Origin: Balanoglossus misakiensis
Taxonomy: Eukaryota > Hemichordata
DNA: 64,000 bases
Assembly (NCBI GenBank): GCA_040954595.2
Contig: CM082591.2
Span: 7,006,001-7,070,000, forward strand
Direction: 5' to 3'
Position numbers and translations under genes: made by a program. Positions 1-15,100 of this stretch are shown here, piece by piece. The notes below the pieces were generated by a model that saw nothing but the letters and a program-made list of their open reading frames with translations, had not been told where the DNA came from and searched no databases. Numbering within the stretch: position 1 is the stretch's first letter; the number at the start of each line of letters is the position of its first letter.

Positions 1-3000
1 TTGCGGAATATCAAAATTTCTTCATTTGTTTGAAAAAAATCATGGGTTATAGCTCATGAAAATCGTCCAGAAATGACAATTTCTCGACTTTGCGAAATAT
101 CAAAATTTCTTCATTTGTTTGAAAAAATCATGGGTTATAGCTCATGAAAATCGTCCAGAAATGACAATTTTTCGACTTTGCGGAATATCAAAATTTCTTC
201 ATTTGTTTGAAAAAATCATGGGTTATAGCTCATGAAAATCGTCCAGAAATGACGATTTTTCGACTTTGCGGAATATCAAAATTTCTTCATTTATTTTTTA
301 AATCATGGGTTATAGCTCATGAAAATCGTCCAGAAATGACAATTTTTCGACTTTGCGGAATATCAAAATTTCTTCATTTTGTTGAAAAAATCATGGGTTA
401 TAGCTCATGAAAATCGTCCAGAAATGACAATTTTTCGACTTTGCGGAATATCAAAATTTCATCATTTTTTAGAAAAAATCATGGGTTATAGCTCATGAAA
501 ATCGTCCAGAAATGACAATTTTTCGACTTTGCGGAATATCAAAATTTCTTCATTTGTTTGAAAAAATCATGGGTTATAGCTCATGAAAATCGTCCAGAAA
601 TGACAATTTTTCGACTTTGCGGAATATCAAAATTTCTTCATTTTTTTGAAAAAATAATGGGTTATAGCTCATGAAAATCGTCCAGAAATGACAATTTATC
701 GACTTTGCGGAATATCAAAATTTCTTCATTTTTTAGAAAAAATCATGGGTTATAGCTCATGAAAATCGTCCAGAAATGACAATTTTTCGACTTTGCGGAA
801 TATCAAAATTTCTTCATTTGTTTGAAAAAATCATGGGTTATAGCTCATGAAAATCGTCCAGAAATGACGATTTTTCGACTTTGCGGAATATCAAAATTTC
901 TTCATTTTTTTTCTAAATCATGGGTTATAGCTCATGAAAATCGTCCAGAAATGACGATTTTCGACTTTGCGGAATATCAAAATTTCTTCATTTTTTTAAA
1001 AAAATCATGGGTTATAGCTCATGAAAATCGTCCAGAAATGACAATACCTCGACGTTGCGGAATATCAAAATTTCTTCATTTTTTAAAAAAAATCATGGGT
1101 TATAGCTCATGAAAATCGTCCAGAAATGACAATATCTCGACTTTGCGGAATATCAAAATTTCTTCATTTTTTTGAAAAAATCATGGATTATAGCTCATGA
1201 AAATCGTCCAGAAATGACACTTTTTCGAATCTGCGGAATATCAAAATGTCTTCATTTTTTTGAAAAAATCATGGGTTATAGCTCATGAAAATCGTCCAGA
1301 AATGACAATTTTTCGACTTTGCGGAATATCAAAATGTCTTCATTTTTTTTGAAAAAATCATGGGTTTATAGCTCATGAAAATCGTCCAGAAATGACAATT
1401 TCTCGACTTTGCGGAATATCAAAAATTCTTCTTTTGTTTGAAAAAATCATGGGTTATAGCTCATGAAAATCGTCCAGAAATGACGATTTTTCGACTTTGC
1501 GGAATATCAAAATTTCTTCATTTTTTTTAAAAAATCATGGGTTATAGCTCATGAAAATCGTCCAGAAATGACAATTTTTCGACTTTGCGGAATATCAAAA
1601 TTTCTTCATTTGTTTGAAAAAAATCATGGGTTATAGCTCATGAAAATCGTCAAGAAATGACAATTTCTCGACTTTGCGGAATATCAAAATTTCTTCATTT
1701 GTTTGAAAAAAATCATGGGTTATAGCTCATGAAAATCGTCCAGAAATGACAATACCTCGACGTTGCGGAATATCAAAATTTCTTCATTTTTTTGAAAAAA
1801 GCATGGGTTATAGCTCATGAAAATCGTCCAGAAATGACAATATCTCGACTTTGCGGAATATCAAAATTTCTTCATTTTTTTGAAAAAATCATGGATTATA
1901 GCTCATGAAAATCGTCCAGAAATGACACTTTTTCGAATCTGCGGAATATCAAAATGTCTTCATTTTTTTGAAAAAATCATGGTTTATAGCTCATGAAAAT
2001 CGTCCAGAAATGACAATTTTTCGACTTTGCGGAATATAAAAATTTCTTCATTTTTTTAAAAAATCATGGGTTATAGCTCATGAAAATCGTCCAGAAATGA
2101 CAATTTTTCGACTTTGCGGAATATCAAAATTTCTTCATTTGTTTGAAAAAAATCATGGGTTATAGCTCATGAAAATCGTCCAGAAATGACAATTTCTCGA
2201 CTTTGCGGAATATCAAAATTTCTTCATTTGTTTGAAAAAAATCATGGGTTATAGCTCATGAAAATCGTCCAGAAATGACAATTTCTCGACTTTGCGAAAT
2301 ATCAAAATTTCTTCATTTGTTTGAAAAAATCATGGGTTATAGCTCATGAAAATCGTCCAGAAATGACAATTTTTCGACTTTGCGGAATATCAAAATTTCT
2401 TCATTTGTTTGAAAAAATCATGGGTTATAGCTCATGAAAATCGTCCAGAAATGACGATTTTTCGACTTTGCGGAATATCAAAATTTCTTCATTTATTTTT
2501 TAAATCATGGGTTATAGCTCATGAAAATCGTCCAGAAATGACAATTTTTCGACTTTGCGGAATATCAAAATTTCTTCATTTTTTTGAAAAAATCATGGGT
2601 TATAGCTCATGAAAATCGTCCAGAAATGACAATTTTTCGACTTTGCGGAATATCAAAATTTCATCATTTTTTAGAAAAAATCATGGGTTATAGCTCATGA
2701 AAATCGTCCAGAAATGACAATTTTTCGACTTTGCGGAATATCAAAATTTCTTCATTTGTTTGAAAAAATCATGGGTTATAGCTCATGAAAATCGTCCAGA
2801 AATGACAATTTTTCGACTTTGCGGAATATCAAAATTTCTTCATTTTTTTGAAAAAATAATGGGTTATAGCTCATGAAAATCGTCCAGAAATGACAATTTT
2901 TCGACTTTGCGGAATATCAAAATTTCTTCATTTTTTAGAAAAAATCATGGGTTATAGCTCATGAAAATCGTCCAGAAATGACAATTTATCGACTTTGCGG

Positions 3001-4700
3001 AATATCAAAATTTCTTCATTTGTTTGAAAAAATCATGGGTTATAGCTCATGAAAATCGTCCAGAAATGACAATTTTTCGACTTTGCGGAATATCAAAATT
3101 TCTTCATTTGTTTGAAAAAATCATGGGTTATAGCTCATGAAAATCGTCCAGAAATGACGATTTTTCGACTTTGCGGAATATCAAAATTTCTTCATTTTTT
3201 TTCTAAATCATGGGTTATAGCTCATGAAAATCGTCCAGAAATGACGATTTTCGACTTTGCGGAATATCAAAATTTCTTCATTTTTTAAAAAAAATCATGG
3301 GTTATAGCTCATGAAAATCGTCCAGAAATGACAATTTTTCGACTTTGCGGAATATCAAAATTTCTTCATTTGTTTGAAAAAAATCATGGGTTATAGCTCA
3401 TGAAAATCGTCCAGAAATGACAATTTCTCGACTTTGCTGAATATCAAAATTTCTTCATTTGTTTGAAAAAAATCATGGGTTATAGCTCATGAAAATCGTC
3501 CAGAAATGAAAATGTCTCGACTTTGCGAAATATCAAAATTTCTTCATTTGTTTGAAAAAATCATGGGTTATAGCTCATGAAAATCGTCCAGAAATGACAA
3601 TTTTTCGACTTTGCGGAATATCAAAATTTCTTCATTTGTTTGAAAAATTCATGGGTTATAGCTCATGAAAATCGTCCAGAAATGACGATTTTTCGACTTT
3701 GCGGAATATCAAAATTTCTTCATTTTTTTTTAAAATCATGGGTTATAGCTCATGAAAATCGTCCAGAAATGACAATTTTTCGACTTTGCGGAATATCAAA
3801 ATTTCTTCATTTTTTTGAAAAAATCATGGGTTATAGCTCATGAAAATCGTCCAGAAATGACAATTTTTCGACTTTGCGGAATATCAGAATTTCTTCATTT
3901 TTTAGAAAAAATCATGGGTTATAGCTCATGAAAATCGTCCAGAAATGACAATTTTTCGACTTTGCGGAATATCAAAATTTCTTCATTTTTCTGAAAAAAT
4001 CATGGGTTATAGCTCATGAAAATCGTCCAGAAATGACAATTTTTCGACTTTGCGGAATATCAAAATTTCTTCATTTTTTTGAAAAAATCATGGGTTATAG
4101 CTCATGAAAATCGTCCAGAAATGATAATTTTTCGACTTTGCGGAATATCAAAATTTCTTCATTTTTTAGAAAAAATCATGGGTTATAGCTCATGAAAATC
4201 GTCCAGAATGACAATTTATCGACTTTGCGGAATATCAAAATTTCTTCATTTGTTTGAAAAAAATCATGGGTTATAGCTCATGAAAATCGTCCAGAAATGA
4301 AAATGTCTCGACTTTGCGAAATATCAAAATTTCTTCATTTGTTTGAAAAAATCATGGGTTATAGCTCATGAAAATCGTCCAGAAATGACAATTTTTCGAC
4401 TTTGCGGAATATCAAAATTTCTTCATTTGTTTGAAAAATTCATGGGTTATAGCTCATGAAAATCGTCCAGAAATGACGATTTTTCGACTTTGCGGAATAT
4501 CAAAATTTCTTCATTTTTTTTTTAAATCATGGGTTATAGCTCATGAAAATCGTCCAGAAATGACAATTTTTCGACTTTGCGGAATATCAAAATTTCTTCA
4601 TTTTTTTGAAAAAATCATGGGTTATAGCTCATGAAAATCGTCCAGAAATGACAATTTTTCGACTTTGCGGAATATCAGAATTTCTTCATTTTTTAGAAAA
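1..4700. repeat. Higher-order duplications in the left part of the array (25- and 9-monomer periods)
   Basis: Rare variants act as tags. The TTTCATCATTTTTTAG variant at about 459 recurs 2,202 bp later at about 2661, and a 67-codon open frame at 207 recurs at 2409; 2,202 bp is 25 monomers. The later tag GACGATTTTCGAC at 953 recurs at 3243, a 2,290-bp spacing, so one extra monomer separates the copies beyond that point. A second block at 3640 recurs at 4431, a period of 791 bp or 9 monomers. Confidence 0.85.
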
Positions 4701-7700
4701 AATCATGGGTTATAGCTCATGAAAATCGTCCAGAAATGACAATTTTTCGACTTTGCGGAATATCAAAATTTCTTCATTTTTCTGAAAAAATCATGGGTTA
4801 TAGCTCATGAAAATCGTCCAGAAATGACAATTTTTCGACTTTGCGGAATATCAAAATTTCTTCATTTTTTTGAAAAAATCATGGGTTATAGCTCATGAAA
4901 ATCGTCCAGAAATGATAATTTTTCGACTTTGCGGAATATCAAAATTTCTTCATTTTTTAGAAAAAATCATGGGTTATAGCTCATGAAAATCGTCCAGAAT
5001 GACAATTTATCGACTTTGCGGAATATCAAAATTTCTTCATTTGTTTGAAAAAAATCATGGGTTATAGCTCATGAAAATCGTCCAGAAATGACAATTTCTC
5101 GACTTTGCGAAATATCAAAATTTCTTCATTTGTTTGAAAAAATCATGGGTTATAGCTCATGAAAATCGTCCAGAAATGACAATTTTTCGACTTTGCGGAA
5201 TATCAAAATTTCTTCATTTGTTTGAAAAAAATCATGGGTTATAGCTCATGAAAATCGTCCAGAAATGAAAATTTCTCGACTTTGCGAAATATCAAAATTT
5301 CTTCATTTGTTTGAAAAAATCATGGGTTATAGCTCATGAAAATCGTCCAGAAATGACAATTTTTCGACTTTGCGGAATATCAAAATTTCTTCATTTGTTT
5401 GAAAAAATCATGGGTTATAGCTCATGAAAATCGTCCAGAAATGACGATTTTTCGACTTTGCGGAATATCAAAATTTCTTCATTTTTTTTAAAATCATGGG
5501 TTATAGCTCATGAAAATCGTCCAGAAATGACAATTTTTCGACTTTGCGGAATATCAAAATTTCTTCATTTTTTTGAAAAAATCATGGGTTATAGCTCATG
5601 AAAATAGTCCAGAAATGACAATTTTTCGACTTTGCGGAATAAGCTCATGAAAATCGTCCAGAAATGACAATTTTTCGACTTTGCGGAATATCAAAATTTC
5701 TTCATTTGTTTGAAAAAATCATGGGTTATAGCTCATGAAAATCGTCCAGAAATGACAATTTTTCGACTTTGCGGAATATCAAAATTTCTTCATTTGTTTG
5801 AAAAAATCATGGGTTATAGCTCATGAAAATCGTCCAGAAATGACGATTTTTCGACTTTGCGGAATATCAAAATTTCTTCATTTTTTTTCTAAATCATGGG
5901 TTATAGCTCATGAAAATCGTCCAGAAATGACGATTTTTCGACTTTGCGGAATATCAAAATTTCTTCATTTTTTTTAAAAAATCATGGGTTATAGCTCATG
6001 AAAATCGTCCAGAAATGACAATTTTTCGACTTTGCGGAATATCAAAATTTCTTCATTTTTTAGAAAAAATCATGGGTTATAGCTCATGAAAATCGTCCAG
6101 AAATGACAATTTCTCGACTTTGCGGAATATCAAAATTTCTTCATTTGTTTGAAAAAAATCATGGGTTATAGCTCATGAAAATCGTCCAGAAATGACAATT
6201 TATCGACTTTGCGGAATATCAAAATTTCTTCATTTGTTTGAAAAAAATCATGGGTTATAGCTCATGAAAATCGTCCAGAAATGACAATTTCTCGACTTTG
6301 CGAAATATCAAAATTTCTTCATTTGTTTGAAAAAATCATGGGTTATAGCTCATGAAAATCGTCCAGAAATGACAATTTTTCGACTTTGCGGAATATCAAA
6401 ATTTCTTCATTTGTTTGAAAAAATCATGGGTTATAGATCATGAAAATCGTCCAGAAATGACAATTTTTCGACTTTGCGGAATATCAAAATGTCTTCATTT
6501 TTTTGAAAAAATCATGGGTTATAGCTCATGAAAATCGTCCAGAAATGACGATTTTTCGACTTTGCGGAATATCAAAATTTCTTCATTTGTTTGAAAAAAT
6601 CATGAAAATCGTCCAGAAATGACAATTTTTCGACTTTGCGGAATATCAAAATTTCTTCATTTGTTTGAAAAAATCATGGGTTATAGCTCATGAAAATCGT
6701 CCAGAAATGACGATTTTTCGACTTTGCGGAATATCAAAATTTCTTCATTTGTTTGAAAAAATCATGGGTTATAGCTCATGAAAATCGTCCAGAAATGACA
6801 ATTTTTCGACTTTGCGGAATATCAAAATTTCTTCATTTTTTAGATAAAATCATGGGTTATAGCTCATGAAAATCGTCCAGAAATGACAATTTTTCGACTT
6901 TGCGGAATATCAAAATTTCTTCATTTGTTTGAAAAAATCATGGGTTATAGCTCATGAAAATCGTCCAGAAATGACAATTTTTCGACTTTGCGGAATATCA
7001 AAATTTTTTCATTTTTTAGAAAAAATCATGGGTTATAGCTCATGAAAATCGTCCAGAAATGAAAATTTATCGACTTTGCGGAATATCAAAATTTCTTCAT
7101 TTGTTTGAAAAAATCATGGGTTATAGCTCATGAAAATCGTCCAGAAATGACAATTTTTCGACTTTGCGGAATATCAAAATTTCTTCATTTGTTTGAAAAA
7201 ATCATGGGTTATAGCTCATGAAAATCGTCCAGAAATGACGATTTTTCGACTTTGCGGAATATCAAAATTTCTTCATTTTTTTTCTAAATCATGGGTTATA
7301 GCTCATGAAAATCGTCCAGAAATGACGATTTTTCGTCTTTGCGGAATATCAAAATTTCTTCATTTTTTTTAAAAAATCATGGGTTATAGCTCATGAAAAT
7401 CGTCCAGAAATGACAATTTTTCGACTTTGCGGAATATCAAAATTTCTTCATTTTTTAGAAAAAATCATGGGTTATAGCTCATGAAAATCGTCCAGAAATG
7501 ACAATTTCTCGACTTTGCGGAATATCAAAATTTCTTCATTTGTTTGAAAAAAATCATGGGTTATAGCTCATGAAAATCGTCCAGAAATGACAATTTATCG
7601 ACTTTGCGGAATATCAAAATTTCTTCATTTGTTTGAAAAAAATCATGGGTTATAGCTCATGAAAATCGTCCAGAAATGACAATTTCTCGACTTTGCGAAA

Positions 7701-9289
7701 TATCAAAATTTCTTCATTTGTTTGAAAAAATCATGGGTTATAGCTCATGAAAATCGTCCAGAAATGACGATTTTTCGACTTTGCGGAATATCAAAATTTC
7801 TTCATTTGTTTGAAAAAATCATGAAAATCGTCCAGAAATGACAATTTTTCGACTTTGCGGAATATCAAAATTTCTTCATTTGTTTGAAAAAATCATGGGT
7901 TATAGCTCATGAAAATCGTCCAGAAATGACGATTTTTCGACTTTGCGGAATATCAAAATTTCTTCATTTTTTTTTTTTAAATCATGGGTTATAGCTCATG
8001 AAAATCATCCAGAAATGACAATTTTTCGACTTTGCGGTATATCAAAATTTCTTCATTTGTTTTTTTAAAAATCATTGGTTATAGCTCATGAAAATCATCC
8101 AGAAATGACAATTTTTCGACATTGCGAAATATGAAAATTTCTTTATTTTTTTGAAAAAATCATGGGTTATAGCTCATGAAAATCGTCCAGAAATGACAAT
8201 TTTTCGACTTTGCGGAATATCAAAATTTCTTCATTTTTTTGAAAAAATCATGGGTTATAGCTCATGAAAATCGTCCAGAAATGACAATTTTTCGACTTTG
8301 CGGAATATCAAAATTTCTTCATTTTTTTGAAAAAATCATGGGTTATAGCTCATGAAAATCGTCCAGAAATGACAATTTCTCGACTTTGCGGAATATCAAA
8401 ATTTCTTCATTTGTTTGAAAAAAATCATGGGTTATAGCTCATGAAAATCGTCCAGAAATGACAATTTATCGACTTTGCGGAATATCAAAATTTCTTCATT
8501 TGTTTGAAAAAAATCATGGGTTATAGCTCATGAAAATCGTCCAGAAATGACAATTTCTCGACTTTGCGAAATATCAAAATTTCTTCATTTGTTTGAAAAA
8601 ATAATGGGTTATAGCTCATGAAAATCGTCCAGAAATGACAATTTTTCGACTTTGCGGAATATCAAAATTTCTTCATTTGTTTGAAAAAATCATGGGTTAT
8701 AGCTCATGAAAATCATCCAGAAATGACGATTTTTCGACTTTGCGGAATATCAAAATTTCTTCATTTTTTTTTTAAATCATGGGTTATAGCTCATGAAAAT
8801 CGTCCAGAAATGACAATTTTTCGACTTTGCGGAATATCAAAATTTCTTCATTTTTTAGAAAAAATCATGGGTTATAGCTCATGAAAATCGTCCAGAAATG
8901 ACAATTTCTCGACTTTGCGGAATATCAAAAATTCTTCTTTTGTTTGAAAAAATCATGGGTTATAGCTCATGAAAATCGTCCAGAAATGACAATTTCTCGA
9001 CTTTGCGTAATATCAACATTTCTTCATTTGTTTGAAAAAATCATGGGTTATAGCTCATGAAAATCGTCCAGAAATGTCAATTTCTCGACTTTGCGAAATA
9101 TCAAAATTTCTTCATTTGTTTAAAAAAATCATGGGTTATATCTCATGAAAATCGTCCTTAAATGACAATTTCTCGACTTTGCGAAATATCAAAATTTCTT
9201 TATTTGTTTGACAAAATCATGGGTTATAGCTCATGAAAATCGTCCAGAAATGACAATTTTTCGACTTTGCGAAGTATAAAAATGTCTTC

Positions 9290-11900
9290 ATTTTTTTGAA
9301 ACAATCATGGGTTATAGCTCATGAAAATCGTCCAGAAATGACAATTTCTCGACTTTGCGGAATATCAAAAATTCTTCTTTTGTTTGAAAAAATCATGGGT
9401 TATAGCTCATGAAAATCGTCCAGAAATGACAATTTCTCGACTTTGCGTAATATCAACATTTCTTCATTTGTTTGAAAAAATCATGGGTTATATCTCATGA
9501 AAATCGTCCTTAAATGACAATTTCTCGACTTTGCGAAATATCAAAATTTCTTTATTTGTTTGAAAAAATCATGGGTTATAGCTCATGAAAATCGTCCAGA
9601 AATGACAATTTCTCGACTTTGCGAAATATCAAAATTTCTTCATTTGTTTGAAAAAATCATGGGTTATAGCTCATGAAAATCGTCCAGAAATGTCAATTTC
9701 TCGACTTTGCGAAATATCAAAATTTCTTTATTTGTTTGAAAAAATCATGGGTTATAGCTCATGAAAATCGTCCAGAAATGACAATTTCTCGACTTTGCGA
9801 AATATCAAAATTTCTTCATTTGTTTGAAAAAATCATGGGTTATAGCTCATGAAAATCGTCCAGAAATGACAATTTCTCGACTTTGCGAAATATCAAAATT
9901 TCTTTATTTGTTTGAAAAAATCATGGGTTATAGCTCATGAAAATCGTCCAGAAATGTCAATTTCTCGACTTTGCGAAATATCAAAATTTCTTCATTTGTT
10001 TAAAAAAATCATGGGTTATATCTCATGAAAATCGTCCTTAAATGACAATTTCTCGACTTTGCGAAATATCAAAATTTCTTTATTTGTTTGAAAAAATCAT
10101 GGGTTATAGCTCATGAAAATCGTCCAGAAATGACAATTTTTCGACTTTGCGAAATATCAAAATTTCTTCATTTTTTTGAAAAAATCATGGGTTATAGCTC
10201 ATGAAAATCGTCCAGAAATGACAATTTCTCGACTTTGCGGAATATCAAAAATTCTTCCTTTGTTTGAAAAAATCACGGGTTATTGTTCATGAAAATCGTC
10301 CAGAAATGACAATTTCTCGACTTTGCGAAATATCAACATTTCTTCATTTTTTTGAAAAAATCATGGGTTATAGCTCATGAAAATCGTCCAGAAATGACGA
10401 TTTTTTGACTTTGCGAAATATCAAAATTTCTTAATTTTTTTGAAAAAATCATGAGTTATAGCTCATGAAAATCGTCCAGAAATGACAATTTCTCGACTTT
10501 GCGTAATATCAACATTTCTTCATTTGTTTGAAAAAATCATGGGTTATAGCTCATGAAAATCGTCCAGAAATGACAATTTCTCGACTTTGCGGAATATCAA
10601 AATTTCTTCATTTGTTTGAAAAAAATCATGGGTTATAGCTCATGAAAATCGTCCAGAAATGACAATTTCTCGACTTTGCGGAATATCAAAAATTCTTCTT
10701 TTGTTTGAAAAAATCATGGGTTATAGCTCATGAAAATCGTCCAGAAATGACAATTTCTCGACTTTGCGTAATATCAACATTTCTTCATTTGTTTGAAAAA
10801 ATCATGGGTTATATCTCATGAAAATCGTCCTTAAATGACAATTTCTCGACTTTGCGAAATATCAAAATTTCTTTATTTGTTTGAAAAAATCATGGGTTAT
10901 AGCTCATGAAAATCGTCCAGAAATGACAATTTCTCGACTTTGCGAAATATCAAAATTTCTTCATTTGTTTGAAAAAATCATGGGTTATAGCTCATGAAAA
11001 TCGTCCAGAAATGTCAATTTCTCGACTTTGCGAAATATCAAAATTTCTTTATTTGTTTGAAAAAATCATGGGTTATAGCTCATGAAAATCGTCCAGAAAT
11101 GACAATTTCTCGACTTTGCGAAATATCAAAATTTCTTCATTTGTTTGAAAAAATCATGGGTTATAGCTCATGAAAATCGTCCAGAAATGACAATTTCTCG
11201 ACTTTGCGAAATATCAAAATTTCTTTATTTGTTTGAAAAACTCATGGGTTATAGCTCATGAAAATCGTCCAGAAATGTCAATTTCTCGACTTTGCGAAAT
11301 ATCAAAATTTCTTCATTTGTTTAAAAAAATCATGGGTTATATCTCATGAAAATCGTCCTTAAATGACAATTTCTCGACTTTGCGAAATATCAAAATTTCT
11401 TTATTTGTTTGAAAAAATCATGGGTTATAGCTCATGAAAATCGTCCAGAAATGACAATTTTTCGACTTTGCGAAATATCAAAATTTCTTCATTTTTTTGA
11501 AAAAATCATGGGTTATAGCTCATGAAAATCGTCCAGAAATGACAATTTCTCGACTTTGCGGAATATCAAAAATTCTTCCTTTGTTTGAAAAAATCACGGG
11601 TTATTGTTCATGAAAATCGTCCAGAAATGACAATTTCTCGACTTTGCGAAATATCAACATTTCTTCATTTTTTTGAAAAAATCATGGGTTATAGCTCATG
11701 AAAATCGTCCAGAAATGACGATTTTTTGACTTTGCGAAATATCAAAATTTCTTAATTTTTTTGAAAAAATCATGAGTTATAGCTCATGAAAATCGTCCAG
11801 AAATGACAATTTCTCGACTTTGCGTAATATCAACATTTCTTCATTTGTTTGAAAAAATCATGGGTTATAGCTCATGAAAATCGTCCAGAAATGACAATTT
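9290..11900. repeat. Higher-order duplication, 15-monomer period
   Basis: The variant with AATTCTTCCTTTG followed by CACGGGTTATTGTTCATG occurs at about 10250 and again at about 11571, 1,321 bp or 15 monomers apart. Flanking variants (TATCTCATG with GTCCTTAAATG, and the TTTGCGTAATATCAAC form) keep the same order in both copies, which supports block duplication rather than independent mutation. Confidence 0.8.
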
Positions 11901-12159
11901 CTCGACTTTGCGGAATATCAAAATTTCTTCATTTGTTTGAAAAAAATCATGGGTTATAGCTCATGAAAATCGTTCAGAAATGACAATTTCTCGACTTTGC
12001 GAAATATCAAAATTTCTTCATTTGTTTGAAAAAATCATGGGTTATAGCTCATGAAAATCGTCCAGAAATGACAATTTTTCGACTTTGCGAAATATCAAAA
12101 TTTCTTCATTTTTTTGAAAAAATCATGGGTTATAGCTCATGAAAATCGTCCAGAAATGA

Positions 12160-15100
12160 CAATTTCTCGGCTTTGCGGAATATCAAAATTTCTTCATTTT
12201 TTGTTTTAAATCATAGGTTATAACTCATGAAAATCGTCCAGAAATGACTATTTTTCGACTTTGCGGAATATCAAAATGTCTTCATTTGTTTGAAAAAATC
12301 ATGGTTTATAGCTCATGAAAATCGTCCAGAAATGACAATTTCTCGACTTTGCGAAATGTCCAAATGTCTTCATTTGTTTGAAAAAATCATGAGTTATAGC
12401 TCATGAAAATCGTCCAGAAATGACAATTTCTCGACTTTGCGAAATATCAAAATTTCTTAATTTTTTTGAAAAAATCATGAGTTATAGCTCATGAAAATCG
12501 TCCAGAAATGACAATTTCTCGACTTTGCGTAATATCAACATTTCTTCATTTGTTTGAAAAAAATCATGGGTTATAGCTCATGAAAATCGTCCAGAAATGA
12601 CAATTTCTCGACTTTGTGGAATATCAAAATTTCTTCATTTGTTTGAAAAAAATCATGGGTTATGGCTCATGAAAATCGTCCAGAAATGACAATTTCTCGA
12701 CTTTGCGGAACATCAAAATTTCTTCATTTGTTTGAAAAAATCATGGGTTATAGCTCATGAAAATCGTTCAGAAATGACAATTTCTCGACTTTGCGAAATA
12801 TCAAAATTTCTTCATTTGTTTGAAAAAATCATGGGTTATAGCTCATGAAAATCGTCCAGAAATGACAATTTTTCGACTTTGCGGAACGTCAAAATTTCTT
12901 CATTTGTTTGAAAAAATCATGGGTTATAGCTCATGAAAATCGTCCAGAAATGACGATTTTTCGACTTTGCGGAATATCAAAATGTCTTCATTTTTTTTTT
13001 TTAAATCATAGGTTATAACTCATGAAAATCGTCCAGAAATGACAATTTTTCGACTTTGCGGAATATCAAAATTTCTTCATTTGTTTGAAAAAATCATGGG
13101 TTATAGCTCATGAAAATCGTCCAGAAATGACGATTTTTTGACTTTGCGGAATATCAAAATTTCTTCATTTTTTGTTTTAAATCATAGGTTATAACTCATG
13201 AAAATCGTCCAGAAATGACAATTTTTCGACTTTGCGGAATATCAAAATGTCTTCATTTGTTTGAAAAAATCATGAGTTATAGCTCATGAAAATCGTTCAG
13301 AAATGACAATTTCTCGACTTTGCGAAATATCAAAATTTCTTCATTTGTTTGAAAAAATCATGGGTTATAGCTCATGAAAATCGTCCAGAAATGACAATTT
13401 TTCGACTTTGCGGAACGTCAAAATTTCTTCATTTGTTTGAAAAAATCATGGGTTATAGCTCATGAAAATCGTCCAGAAATGACGATTTTTCGACTTTGCG
13501 GAACGTCAAAATTTCTTCATTTGTTTGAAAAAATCATGGGTTATAGCTCATGAAAATCGTCCAGAAATGACAATTTCTCGACTTTGCGAAATATCAACAT
13601 TTCTTCATTTGTTTGAAAAAATCATGGGTTATAGATCATGAAAATCGTCCAGAAATGACAATTTTTCGACTTTGCGGAATATCAAAATGTCTTCATTTTT
13701 TTGAAAAAATCATGGGTTATAGCTCATGAAAATCGTCCAGAAATGACGATTTTTTGACTTTGCGAAATATCAAAATTTCTTAATTTTTTTGAAAAAATCA
13801 TGAGTTATAGCTCATGAAAATCGTCCAGAAATGACAATTTCTCGACTTTGCGTAATATCAACATTTCTTCATTTGTTTGAAAAAATCATGGGTTATAGCT
13901 CATGAAAATCGTCCAGAAATGACAATTTCTCGACTTTGCGGAATATCAAAATTTCTTCATTTGTTTGAAAAAAATCATGGGTTATAGCTCATGAAAATCG
14001 TTCAGAAATGACAATTTCTCGACTTTGCGAAATATCAAAATTTCTTCATTTGTTTGAAAAAATCATGGGTTATAGCTCATGAAAATCGTCCAGAAATGAC
14101 AATTTTTCGACTTTGCGAAATATCAAAATTTCTTCATTTTTTTGAAAAAATCATGGGTTATAGCTCATGAAAATCGTCCAGAAATGACAATTTCTCGGCT
14201 TTGCGGAATATCAAAATTTCTTCATTTTTTGTTTTAAATCATAGGTTATAACTCATGAAAATCGTCCAGAAATGACTATTTTTCGACTTTGCGGAATATC
14301 AAAATGTCTTCATTTGTTTGAAAAAATCATGGTTTATAGCTCATGAAAATCGTCCAGAAATGACAATTTCTCGACTTTGCGAAATGTCCAAATGTCTTCA
14401 TTTGTTTGAAAAAATCATGAGTTATAGCTCATGAAAATCGTCCAGAAATGACAATTTCTCGACTTTGCGAAATATTAAAATTTCTTAATTTTTTTGAAAA
14501 AATCATGAGTTATAGCTCATGAAAATCGTCCAGAAATGACAATTTCTCGACTTTGCGTAATATCAACATTTCTTCATTTGTTTGAAAAAATCATGGGTTA
14601 TAGCTCATGAAAATCGTCCAGAAATGACAATTTCTCGACTTTGTGGAATATCAAAATTTCTTCATTTGTTTGAAAAAAATCATGGGTTATGGCTCATGAA
14701 AATCGTCCAGAAATGACAATTTCTCGACTTTGCGGAACATCAAAATTTCTTCATTTGTTTGAAAAAATCATGGGTTATAGCTCATGAAAATCGTTCAGAA
14801 ATGACAATTTCTCGACTTTGCGAAATATCAAAATTTCTTCATTTGTTTGAAAAAATCATGGGTTATAGCTCATGAAAATCGTCCAGAAATGACAATTTTT
14901 CGACTTTGCGGAACGTCAAAATTTCTTCATTTGTTTGAAAAAATCATGGGTTATAGCTCATGAAAATCGTCCAGAAATGACGATTTTTCGACTTTGCGGA
15001 ATATCAAAATTTCTTCATTTTTTTTTTTAAATCATAGGTTATAACTCATGAAAATCGTCCAGAAATGACAATTTTTCGACTTTGCGGAATATCAAAATTT

